From Vespula vulgaris (Eukaryota > Arthropoda > Insecta > Hymenoptera > Vespidae): 64,000 bases of DNA. The stretch's first letter is position 1. Each line of letters begins with the position of its first letter. Below the pieces are notes generated by a model. It was not told the origin of the DNA, searched no databases, and worked only from the letters and a program-made list of their open reading frames with translations. Shown in pieces: positions 53,441 through 64,000 of the stretch. The position numbers and the translations under genes are program-made. The stretch covers positions 1-64,000 of the forward strand of contig NC_066609.1 in the NCBI RefSeq assembly GCF_905475345.1. The letters run 5' to 3'.

Positions 53441-53883
53441 ATACGACACTTCCGTCTTATACCGTGATAACTAGCGTTCCCTTCTTAGTCTTTTCGTTCT
53501 AAGGTATTTTTATCTTTATCGAAAGATTAGTTTTTATCTTTGAAATATTTCATGTTGCAATACTATAATAATGCTATATTATAGTATTGATAATAAGGTA
53601 CAATTTCTAATAAATGTATTGACATACATCGTTATTATTAAATTTTGTTTATTCTTTATTCCATTGGTTCTTACCATATGATTTCCAATATTTGTAGCCA
53701 ATCAATTTCCTTTACCTGCAGTGGCGCTTTAATATACAATTGTTTTCGACTTGTTAAGAATTCGCCTAGATTGCGATAGGACGAGTGAATGTCAGTAACC
53801 TCGAAAGTGGGGAAATAAGAAACTTGCGAGAGGGCGAGTAGATCGGTTCGAAGAAAAGGTGGCGCGGTTTCCTTGAATCAAAT

Positions 53884-56767
53884 ATGAAGTCTAAACCAGA
53901 ATTAACAAGCGAACCTGCTTGGGTTAAACTACAAGAATGTTTTAACAAGACGGGATCTCAAGTTAACATATATAACTTGTTTCAAGAAGATGCCAATCGT
54001 TTTCAGAACTTTAGGTATGTTCGATTACATTCTTGACGTATGACCTTGACATGACCCTTCGAAGATCTTCAAGTATATCCAAGTAACAAAATTATTAATA
54101 TGTTATTACTTCGATGTAAAAATTACTTGATTATCTTTTCTTTCATTTTTCTTTTTTTTCTTCTTCTTTTATTCTTTTCTTTATAAAGAATAATGGCTCA
54201 TAACTTTATGATGCATAACTGTGAAAATAATGTGATGTAAATTAATATATCATAAATTAATGTAATTATGCATTTTTGTAAAAAAACACGTAACGTACTT
54301 ATAATATTTTCTTTATTTACTTTGTCTCTCTTAGTCTAGAAATTTCTACTCCTCAAGATGGATCTATATTACTCGATTATTCTAAGAACCGAATCACGAA
54401 GGAGATATTTGGCTTGTTACTTGATTTGGTATTATTGATATTATAACATTACTATTATTACTTTTATTAACGTCGTTGTATACAATCAGTTATATTTATT
54501 GAACATTATTTCTTATATCTAAAAATAGTTGATACTTTTTTACCATTTATATGTATGCTAGTAACAATATTTTTCGTATTTTATTTAGGCCCGTGCAAGG
54601 CAAATCGAAGAGGCAAGAAATGCAATGTTTTCAGCTGAAAAAATAAATTTTACAGAGAACAGAGCTGTCTTACATACGGCTTTACGTAATAGAAGCAATA
54701 CTCCAGTTTTACTTGACGGTAAAGATGTTATGCCAGAAGTGAATGCAGTTCTAAATCACATGAAACAATTCACTAATGAGGCAAGATGATGGGTCAATTT
54801 TTTTCTTTTTCTTTCTTTCTTTTCTTTTTTTCTCTTTTTTTTTTTTTGCTAATATACGCGATACAACATTGTCTTAGATCTGATATATCAGAAAATATAT
54901 TTTTCATTGTTTATATTTAGATAATATCAAAAAAATGGAAAGGTTTTACAGGCAAGGCGATTGAAGACGTTGTAAATATTGGAATTGGTGGTTCTGACTT
55001 GGTAATATAAAATAATTGATTAAATAAGAGCAATATTTGTTAAAATACAAGTATTTACAAATAGGGTCCCCTGATGGTAACAGAGGCTTTAAAGGCCTAT
55101 CACGTTGGACCACGACTGCACTTTGTCAGTAATATAGATGGAACTCATATCGCTGAAACGCTTAAAAAATTGAATCCGGAAACCACTCTATTCATAATAG
55201 CATCTAAAACGTTTACTACTCAAGAAACAATCACTAATGCAACTTCTGCAAAATTGTGGTTATTAGAATCATTAAAAAATGTGAGTAATATGTGTTGATT
55301 ACATCAAAAGAGTGATATATAAATAGCTGCTCCGTCTATTGTATACTATATATATCGTTTAGGAAGCAGCTGTCGCCTTCCATTTTGTTGCCCTTTCCAC
55401 TAATACGCAAAAAGTTAAAGAATTTGGTATCGATGAAAAGAATATGTTTGGATTTTGGGACTGGGTTGGTGGACGATATTCGTTATGGTCTGCCATTGGT
55501 TTGTCCATTTGCTTGTCCATTGGTTTCGAAAACTTTGAGAAACTTCTCAGTGGAGCACATTTTATGGATCAACATTTTTGTAAAGCTCCGCTAGAGAAAA
55601 ATGTACGGAAAGTTATTCGTAGATTTTATTAAGATATTAAAATATTATTTACGAACATGTGTATACATATATATTTAATAATACACAGGCACCTGTTATT
55701 CTTGCGCTTCTTGGTATATGGTATCATAATTTTTATAAAGCTGAGACGCACGCATTATTACCATACGATCAGTATTTGCATAGATTCGCTGCATATTTTC
55801 AACAAGGTGACATGGAGAGTAATGGAAAATTTGTTACTCGATCTGGCAAGAAAGTTAATTATTCTACTGGTAATTATCTCATAATATAAAATATATATAT
55901 TTTATTGGCCGAATCTTAACAAATATATTTTAATATCTTATTGCTTAAGGTCCAATTGTATGGGGAGAACCAGGAACAAACGGACAACATGCATTTTATC
56001 AGCTTCTTCATCAGGGTACAAGACTTGTACCTGCAGATTTTATAATTCCCGTACTATCCCACAATAAGGTTTGAAAGCTTAAAACTCGATATAATTTATT
56101 TGATGAGAATGAAATTTTGGATGTAATATATTTTATTGAAACGAAGTAATAAATATTTATTATAGGTTCAAGGTACATTACATCATGAAATTTTACTTGC
56201 TAATTTCTTTGCACAAACGGAAGCATTAATGAAAGGCAAAAATCAGGATGAAGCTAAAAATGAGCTAGAGAAATCTGGCTTAAGTGCTGAACAAGTGAAT
56301 TCTTTGTTACCTCATAAAATATTTGAAGGTAACAGACCGACTAATAGTATCATGGTAAAAAAAGTTACACCCTTTATTCTTGGTGCTTTAATCGGTTAGT
56401 ATGTCATTCTTCGAGATCTTACGTAAAGACAGCGTAGACTTTTTTACAATGACAATTTCTTTTAATATTTTTCAGCAATGTACGAACACAAAATCTTCGT
56501 ACAAGGTATTATTTGGGACATTAACTCGTATGATCAGTGGGGGTAAGTACTAAATAGGTATTGAAGATTTGAAACTAAACGATTATTTTAATACTAATAT
56601 AAACAATTTCTTTTTAAATATTCAATGTTGCTTTTTATAGCGTTGAATTAGGCAAACAGTTGGCAAAAGCTATTGAACCTGAGCTTCGTAATACCGATAA
56701 AATTACAACTCATGATTCGTCTACAAATGGTCTTATTGCATTTGCAAAAGCAAATTTGACTATTTGA
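53884..56767 (+). CDS. Pgi: Glucose-6-phosphate isomerase
   Basis: Interconverts glucose 6-phosphate and fructose 6-phosphate in glycolysis and gluconeogenesis, in the cytosol. Eleven exons: 53884-54014, 54335-54428, 54589-54780, 54921-55001, 55065-55280, 55363-55602, 55689-55869, 55950-56068, 56166-56394, 56476-56542, 56641-56767. One frame, 558 residues, the normal animal length. Signatures: VVNIGIGGSDLGPLM, FIIASKTFTTQET, FGFWDWVGGRYSLWSAIG, GEPGTNGQHAFYQLLHQG (family active-site region with Glu and His), and the C-terminal Lys of QWGVELGKQLA. The intron after 54780 starts with GC (GAG|GCAAGA), a GC-AG intron; no GT alternative keeps the frame. An AATAAA lies at 57206-57211. Confidence 0.97.
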
Positions 56768-57608
56768 CAGTGCCGTTGCAATTGTTAAATAGTTGTTTAG
56801 ATACAGGGGATACGTTCTAGTTATATTTTTTATTTAAGGCGTTGATGTAGTTAAAAAATGATTTGTTAAGATTTTGTAGTACGACTTCCTCCATTACAAA
56901 TACGAAATGTTATGGGAAGTCTAAAATATTATAGACTAATCTATTACATATCGTTTGAATTCTTTTTTATAAGTGTTAACGTTATTAGTTGTAGATACTT
57001 TGGTATGTATGCATACATAATTTGTTTGAGCTATGTAACTAAATGATTTGACTAATTGATGTTGACGTAGAAAAAAAAAAAAAACGTGAACACATGTTCC
57101 ACGTTTGTGGTGCGCTCGCGTACACTTGTTTTACGTTCTCTAAATTGATTGACATCGCTTGATATAAAAAGAATGTTACGAATACAATGATTTTTGTATA
57201 TACTTAATAAATTGCGTAAATTTTATTTAATCTTATTTTATTTTTATTAGGATCCCTCTATCATGGTCGAATATTTATTATTAAATGCAAACATTTATTT
57301 GAATGAAGTATGATTGCAAACGATGTAAAATACGTCGGTGAAATCAGGTGCGACAACAGAAAGATGTGGTCTTATCTGTTTTTTTTTTTGCATATGAATG
57401 TGATTTGCAGAATCTTGACGGATATATATGTCGTATCTTTCAAAAAATACATGTGGATGACGTAGTACCGCAAACATATCGTGAAAAAAAGATTTGACCT
57501 TTCCACCGATTAGCTTCATTAGATCTTTCCACGTCAAAAGTGAAAGTACATGTGAATCTGTAGTTATTTGTGATACGAAGGTTACGTTTGGTCGTCCTCT
57601 TAGATAAA
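56768..57608. other. Pgi 3' untranslated region and gap before dolichol kinase
   Basis: A polyadenylation signal AATAAA is at 57206-57211. The remaining ~400 bp to the dolichol kinase start hold its promoter presumably; no distinct motif recognised. Confidence 0.5.
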
Positions 57609-59843
57609 ATGGAAATGGCTTTTGCTAAATATCAGAATCTCGAACAAAAAATGTTGGAAAATTTGAAGATAAATGGCATAAAGCATCGGTACGTATATAC
57701 GCATATAATGGTTATGGTTTATTTCTTTTCTTGGTGCGTGACATCGCATAACCTTGTACCTTGATAATTTCCTATAGAAAGACATAGGAGTTTTTACATT
57801 AATTTTTTCAGTTCTTCGTAGTATTATAATCGCAAACTACGATATCCTGTAGTTATTTTCGATTTCATTGCGAAGAAACGTTAATCCAATAGATATTTTC
57901 TTTCATAAAAGTTAACGTTTATTTAAAAATTTCTAGATCGAAAGCAAGCGGTGGATTATGGCTTGGAAGTTTAATCGGATTCAGTGCAGTCTTAACGTTG
58001 TTGAAAGAAAGTAATAGTTATTCGGAAATATGTTTGGTCACAGGATTAGCAGGTTTTGGGTTACTCGTTAGTTGTTTATGTCTTTACATTCGCCTTTGTA
58101 TAGGAAAGAGTGCGATTAAAGATTTTCAAGCAATTTATTTTCTACCAGCGATTATAACGTCCATGTTATATCTTCTTATAGCGAACAAAGGTATGGGAAT
58201 TTATATGCTATTTAAATATAAAACGATATCCATAATCCGCAAGACGAAACGATTTGTGTAAATTATAAACTATGCTTATCATATTCTTCTATTATTACAT
58301 AAGTGCAGGATTGCTGACGAGTTTAATATGGGGATTAAGCGTAGGAAGCTTGGGTACCTGGGGAGTCGTACAACTGATGTCGAATTGCCCTGGTTGTTTC
58401 ACAATCGGAGAGGCAACAATTGTTACCCATGGAAATATCTTATTCCTACTGTCGGTTGCTACAAATATACCATTGAGGTATCATTTGCCACCGATTCATA
58501 ATGATGATATCGTTACCGTCATATTACAGGTATTTTAATCATCGATCGCTAATAATTTTATTATACGAGAAGAAGTATTTGCGAACAAAGACATAATTTT
58601 CAAATGTTGCAGATTGGTATATTATACGTGTTGTCGGTCTGTTTATTATGTAAAAACTTTTCTATACTACGTTCTTCTCTGTGCTTTTATACGATGGTAT
58701 TTGGCATTTTTTTTCTACTCATTGTTCCATTATTATATGTCCTCCTTGACAGAAATCCTATAATATGGATATTATTTTATATCTCTGGCGAACGGCATAG
58801 AGTAAGTTTTATTTACGTATTAATGATATTTATTATACGTAATAAATATTCTAATATTTCTAATGTCTGTATAATTACAATTAATATTTCAAAATTAAAC
58901 GTCTACGTTCTATTTTCAGATTACATTGATGATATATTGGACAATTTGTTTATTATTTTGTATATTTGTTATAACGCTTCAAACGCTATCTGGCATTCAA
59001 GCTACAACCTCCATCAGAAAATACTTTCATGTCCTAGCCGTTCTCGTTTATATCCCTGGACTTTTGTTTGAGCCTACATTATTGTATCTTGGAAGTGGCG
59101 TTATAATGGGAATATTTCTACTGTTGGAGGTACAAAGCTTTATTATTTTATGTATTTATCAAAAGAAACTTCAACATTGCGATTTCTTATATTAATTCAC
59201 AAGTTATAATAGTATTGTTATATTACGAATTATGATTTATTTCTAATCGTTGGTTTGTTTGTTTTCACATTAACAAAATTTTAGTTATCAAGGATTTTGA
59301 AAATATCACCTTTAGGAGATATTCTACAGAAAGGATTCGTTATATTTGTGGATGAGAAAGATACTTTAATCTCTCTGACGCCATTGTATTTACTCTGTGG
59401 TCTTTCATTCCCGCTGTGGATGCCAACTAGTAATGTTTCACTGTTTGTCCTTCTTAGTGGGGTATTAACAGTAGGCATAGGCGATACGGCTGCTAGTTTT
59501 GTTGGTAGTAAATGGGGAAAGCATAAATGGCCAGGTTTAGAAAAATCTTTGGAGGGAACACTTGGCTGTGTTACTAGTCAACTTGGAACAATATCGGTTC
59601 TTGTTTACATGCGTACGTATTTTTTTTTTTAATGCATTCTTTTTTTTTCTTTTCTTTTTTAGTCTATGAGATAAACATTATATAGTATCCTATTTAATTT
59701 TTAAATTAGGATATATCAATGATCGATGGTTGTTATTAAGAAGTATACCGTCCGTTATTGCGATTTCTTTTATCGAAACAAAAACCGATCAAATTGATAA
59801 TTTGGTTTTGCCATTGTTGATGTATGTATGTCTTATCATCTAG
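57609..59843 (+). CDS. Dolk: Dolichol kinase
   Basis: A polytopic ER membrane enzyme that phosphorylates dolichol with CTP, giving the lipid carrier for N-glycosylation, GPI anchors and O-mannosylation. Seven exons: 57609-57688, 57937-58190, 58309-58529, 58613-58801, 58920-59129, 59285-59612, 59710-59843. One frame, 471 residues, a little shorter than the human enzyme. A dozen or so hydrophobic segments are visible. The conserved CTP-binding core is at ~393-415: GIGDTAASFVGSKWGKHKW followed by EKSLEGT. RKYFHVLAVLVYIPGL, typical of the family, precedes it. The start is the ATG at 57609 in AAAATGG; a second ATG lies two codons on. Confidence 0.94.
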
Positions 59844-62800
59844 ATGCAGTACATTTTTTACTGTAGAAGGTAACATATATATATATATATATATATACAT
59901 ATATACTCGAAGTTTTATTAGGATATAAATTAAATTTACAGCACATTCAATAAGTTCTCGTTAAATGATATTCACTAATAGAGAACGAATTTTATATGCG
60001 CCATATTTATTTGCAAATTATAGTACTATATGTTGTACATATTTATATAGAATCGAAATACCTGATGAACGAACAATTTGTGTAAAAAAAAAAGAAAGAA
60101 ACAAAGAAAGAAAAAAAAAAAAAAGAAAAATATTACAATTGCATAGAGATATCATTAAATTACATAATTTAAATAGTATTTAATTTAATAATGTTCATAT
60201 ATACATTTTATACTATAGTTACAATCGTTACAAGCTTTTGTACAATAGCTCAATGTATTATTTTTGAACAAATTTTCATAACTTGTTTTTCATATACCGT
60301 ATCCTTTTAACGATCCTTTTGATTCGTAAATCCGTACGTATACCACAGAAAAATATCATCGGAATACATCTTGATTTTGAAGTTGATTTACGATCGTTCT
60401 CTTTGATAGTCCATCATCGACCGATGAATATCTTTTTTTGAAGTTATTTGCGAATTAAAAAATTATTTTTTGTATAATTTTCTACATTAATTTATCTCTC
60501 ATTAAATTATAAGCGCAATAATCCAATGTGCTATAATATGATTTTAACAGATAGTGGGGAATTATCAATGCATAATTATCAAGACCAATACGTAATATAC
60601 ATGTAGTAATAAGAAACTATGTTTACCACGATATTTTGTCCAAGTATTGTCGTGCTATGATTTTATTTTTTATTGTTTAAATTCGACTTGTCGATAGTAC
60701 GTTAGTTGTATTAAAATATTGTGACAAGGGCCATTAATAAAAACGTCGCAGAAAGACGCGACTTCGAGGAAATTATAAATTTGTTAGAAGGGAAAGGAGG
60801 AGGAGGAGGAGGGAAAAAATGATTGGACGATCGCGTTTTAATTTATTTTTTATTGACCACACAGCCTTAAAATCTTTCCCACGGACAGCATGTCGTTACG
60901 CTTCGTGTCTTCTCGCATATAATACTATTCTCCGAGGAGAAGGAAAAAAGCACCGTTTCTTTTTATTACGTCCATCTGAATAATACGTGTATTAGGGAAA
61001 GAGTAAGCGATAAAGCGATATTAATTTGACGACGATACTCATTCTTGCAAAATTTCTTCTTGTTGAATTTATGTTCTTTCTCGCACATCGCACCGAATAA
61101 TTTCATATTAGATATCCGCGAGCAATGCGCTGTCAATTTCTTTTTTCTTTGTTGTTTCTTTTCTTTTCGTTTTTTTCTTTTTTTTTTGAGAGGAAAAAGT
61201 GGTGGTACAGATTTATAAAATGAAAATTGACGGAAACGATGCTTTTTCGGCGATTCCGCGAGAACGTTTCAATATGTTACAATGTATCCGTTGTTCTCCA
61301 AGAAACAGCGAGAGTTATCGATCGATCGAAATTTTTTTGAAGGACGATTTTACAATGCGAACACGTCGTAAATAATCGTCGAACTGTCTTTTGCAAAGTT
61401 CGAAGTTCACGGAGAACGACGGATGAATGTCAGAGGCGTTTCAACTACCTACCAACTACTTATTATGTATAGTCCTTTTTCTTATATCCTTATATTCATA
61501 TAATCGTATAGCAATTAAATAAATAATCCTGCAATTTTCGATCGTATAATATGGCTTTTTCATTTCTTTTCTTTAGCGGAATTATCGCTCTAAGGGCAAT
61601 CACGTTCGATCGATTTTGGTATATCATTTATTTATTCGGTCGGTTTTTTCTTCCTTTTTTCGTCGGGTCTTCTAACGCCATAAATTTATTTGTGATAAAT
61701 GGGCGAAGATATTATATCGTACTGTCGATACGCGTCGTATCGCTTCTTCGCGACAATTACATTCGTTTTTTTTTCCTTTCCTGCGATTCGCGTTCGTACT
61801 TTCTCGCGAGAGAAGGACCATATGGGATAAGGTGAAATAAGAAAATAAATAGTTGTTTCATGCGTTGTCAATTATTGACTTTTACGTTGCGAAGAGTGTG
61901 ACACGAGTTTCGCGTATCCGCGAACATTGAATCGGTTGACAATTCTGTACTACAATCTTTCTTTGAAAAAGCATCGCCAGTGAATACATGAATTTTGCAA
62001 TTTGTAAATTTGCAAAAAGCGGTGCATTTTAAAAAGGATCTTTTTTTTTTTTTTATTTCAACTTTTCCTACATTCGTTTCATCGAAGACGCCAGTCGGCA
62101 TTCATCGATGCTCGAAAATCTAATTTGCTTACGAGTCTCTTCGTTTATCTTCACTTTCTTTCTCTTCTCGTCTTATTTTTCGAAGTGATCAACTGACTTG
62201 GAATTAATCGGACTCAGATTTATTTCTAATAAAAATCAACTTGGTGAGATGATTGCTTCATCGAAATCCTTCCATCTTGAAATGGAACACACGATCGATG
62301 CTCCCCTCGGAGCCTATGGTTCTCTTGTCAAACCAAGATTTGATACAAGTCAACTTTCGTTCGTTCGATTCATTTTACATAGAAAAACTAGCTACAACGT
62401 TTGTCCTTTAGCACAAATTTAAAGAGAATCCGAAGGCAAAATGACTACGTTATAGAAATTCTATAAAAATAACATGCGCTTGTTAACGCGGAAACATAAA
62501 TGGATCTCTCGCGTCTTTTATCTCACGCGTTTTCTTAGCCACGCTTCGTAAAATCGTTTTGTAAATGAAAATTATATTCGTTCTTACATCTCTTAAAGGA
62601 ACGGACAACGGATTTAGAGAAAAAATAAGAGCGACGCTTACGGACCGTTCGCGAATGTTCGACAGTTTTTCTTAGAGCTGCTAGCGAAGGATGAAAAAAA
62701 AGGGGTCAGTGGATCGATTCGTAGGATTAGCTCGATCTATCTTTTCTTTTTTCGTTTTTTTTCCCATCCTTATTAACTTTGGTCGAAGATTTTTTTTTTT

Positions 62801-63161
62801 TTCAAACGGTTCTTCAATCGTCCAGTCCTCGGAAAGAAATGATTTTACGGTAAAAAATATCTAATACGGTAACGCGCATGCTTCTCGTATACGCAAAAAT
62901 ATAACTCCATAACATAATCGTGCACAGCAGCATAGATAAGCATATTGGCGTAAGTCTCTTCGTTTCTTCGAAGGAATTTCTTTTAGAGGCGTCACGAAAG
63001 AGCGGCGTTGACATTACACGCCGCTCTCTTTCTCGCTCTCGCCCACGTCTTAATCGTCCTTCGAGGAAATCGGAGAAAGAATTCTAAAAGAATTCTAGAT
63101 CGAAAGGGGGTGAGAGAAACGACAGGATAGGTCGCATTCACGAGTAAGATGGGAAAATCAA
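59844..63161. other. 3.3-kb gene-free region
   Basis: It lies between the 3' ends of the convergent dolichol kinase and synaptotagmin genes, so both 3' untranslated regions may extend into it. A TA run is at about 59876-59895, a purine-rich AAAGAAAG tract at 60087-60128, a GGAGGA block at 60797-60812, and poly(T) runs at 62040-62054 and 62790-62801. No coding likeness was seen. Confidence 0.45.
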
Positions 63162-63976
63162 TTATTCCCTCAATTTGTGCCATTCCGCGACCTGCCGTCG
63201 CGGAGATCTGCAAATTTCGTTCCAATGATTTAGCGCGGACTCTTGACACTTTGGACCACCAAATTTTAATCTGCCAATCACCTAAAAGATATCACGGATG
63301 TTACTACATACGCTCGTAAACCCCTTTTAACTTTTCGCAAGCGATCGAATCAATCGACATGTAAATGTTCTTACCTCATTTTTTGTAAATCTATCCCAAT
63401 CGTAAAGAATTATCTCCAAGCTAACGTTGCTTAAACTATGGATATTGTTGGGTATCTCGAAAATAAAGGGCTCGTTGAATACGGGACTGAGCGTACGCAT
63501 CTTCACGTGCGTCATCTTTTTGGCGATACATTTGGAATTATAAAAGAGATAAATCTTAACGTAGGGATCCGCAAGACCCGTCACATCCATTTTCGGGAGA
63601 TTTCGTGCCTTCAGGACGAACACTGCCAGCTGACTCGTTACCGGTTGCCAGCAGAACGATACCAGCAGTTCCCCTCTCCCTTGGGATTGTATCTAAAAGA
63701 AGCAAAATTGCACTACGTATATTCGATTTGGTTTGTAAAATATCGAACTATATATAAGAAGAATTTAAAAAAGTTGATAACCTGATGTGTAAACTTTGAT
63801 CATAGGGTGCCACCGACCTTCAAACTCCTCGGACAGATGTTTCGACGCAGAGATATTTCTTGGTTATCGGAATCTTTTAACCCTGGTATCGAGGAAAGAG
63901 CGCACGTTAACTCGCCGATAATCTCGTCGCGCGAGTATCTGTCGAAACTTAGAACGACGAAGTGTAGACTGATATC
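63162..63976 (-). CDS. Synaptotagmin, 3' part (end of C2A, complete C2B)
   Basis: A vesicle membrane protein with two C2 domains. Three exons in coding order: 63818-63976, 63375-63692, 63162-63281, all phase 0; 198 residues up to the stop, with the 5' part beyond the window. Exon one ends C2A (LHFVVLSFDRYSRDEIIGEL). Exon two opens C2B (GRGELLVSFCW, LKARNLPKMDVTGLADPYVK, with the Asp residues of Ca2+ loop 1, and LYDWDRFTKNE in loop 3). The last exon has the family end LNHWNEICRSPRRQVAEWHKL. The linker and C2A tail look most like synaptotagmin 4 and the fly alpha/beta forms rather than Syt1; I do not assign a paralogue. The donor after 63818 (AAG|GTCGGT) is weak. Confidence 0.9.
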
Positions 63977-64000
63977 CTGTAAGTAACAGTGTCATTTTAC

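Noticed and set aside
1..64000. tRNA, rRNA or telomerase RNA genes
   Set aside because: I recognised no tRNA cloverleaf or rRNA sequence, and no copy of the telomere template motif outside the array; a covariance-model search would be needed to be sure.

Overview
The window is eukaryotic nuclear DNA from an insect, most likely a hymenopteran (wasp, bee or ant relative). It is AT-rich with many microsatellites. Its genes are split by GT-AG introns, and every recognisable protein is closest to insect or animal families. The left end is a chromosome end: bases 1-4290 are 390 head-to-tail copies of an 11-bp unit whose G-strand reads TTGCGTCTGGG. The C-rich strand runs 5'->3' from base 1, as expected at a left telomere. 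I cannot name the species.

Layout. 1-4290 is the telomere. 4291-5035 is a belt of decayed 12-13-bp telomere-like units. 5260-6250 holds subtelomeric tandem repeats (a ~24-bp repeat and a ~300-bp repeat). 6.3-10 kb has no recognisable intact gene. Then follow nine protein genes: a conventional protein kinase C (minus, 10030-26366); a Ly6/uPAR-type GPI-anchored protein (plus, 28407-29110); a cationic amino-acid transporter of the SLC7A1-4 type (plus, 31532-34375); a KNL2/M18BP1-like centromere protein (minus, 36379-40676); a DDHD1/PAPLA1-type intracellular phospholipase A1 (minus, 46218-49725); enhancer of rudimentary, ERH (minus, 52168 to about 52.7-53 kb); glucose-6-phosphate isomerase (plus, 53884-56767); dolichol kinase (plus, 57609-59843); and the 3' half of a synaptotagmin (minus, 63162 to beyond the window). 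A decayed, internally deleted mariner transposon lies just downstream of the transporter (about 34480-35105).

I rebuilt exons by hand from splice sites, reading phase and protein family likeness. Apart from the ERH first exon and the truncated synaptotagmin, each model closes into one frame from ATG to stop. The genes are unrelated housekeeping, signalling and membrane genes; nothing suggests an operon or a joint pathway.

Most interesting points: (1) the non-TTAGG 11-bp telomere and its decay gradient; (2) two 112-bp, phase-matched, mutually exclusive exons in the PKC gene that swap the C1B domain and change the diacylglycerol-affinity residue from Tyr to His; (3) a KNL2-like protein with two SANTA-like domains whose intron positions and phases match, indicating an internal exon duplication, followed by a CENP-C motif.
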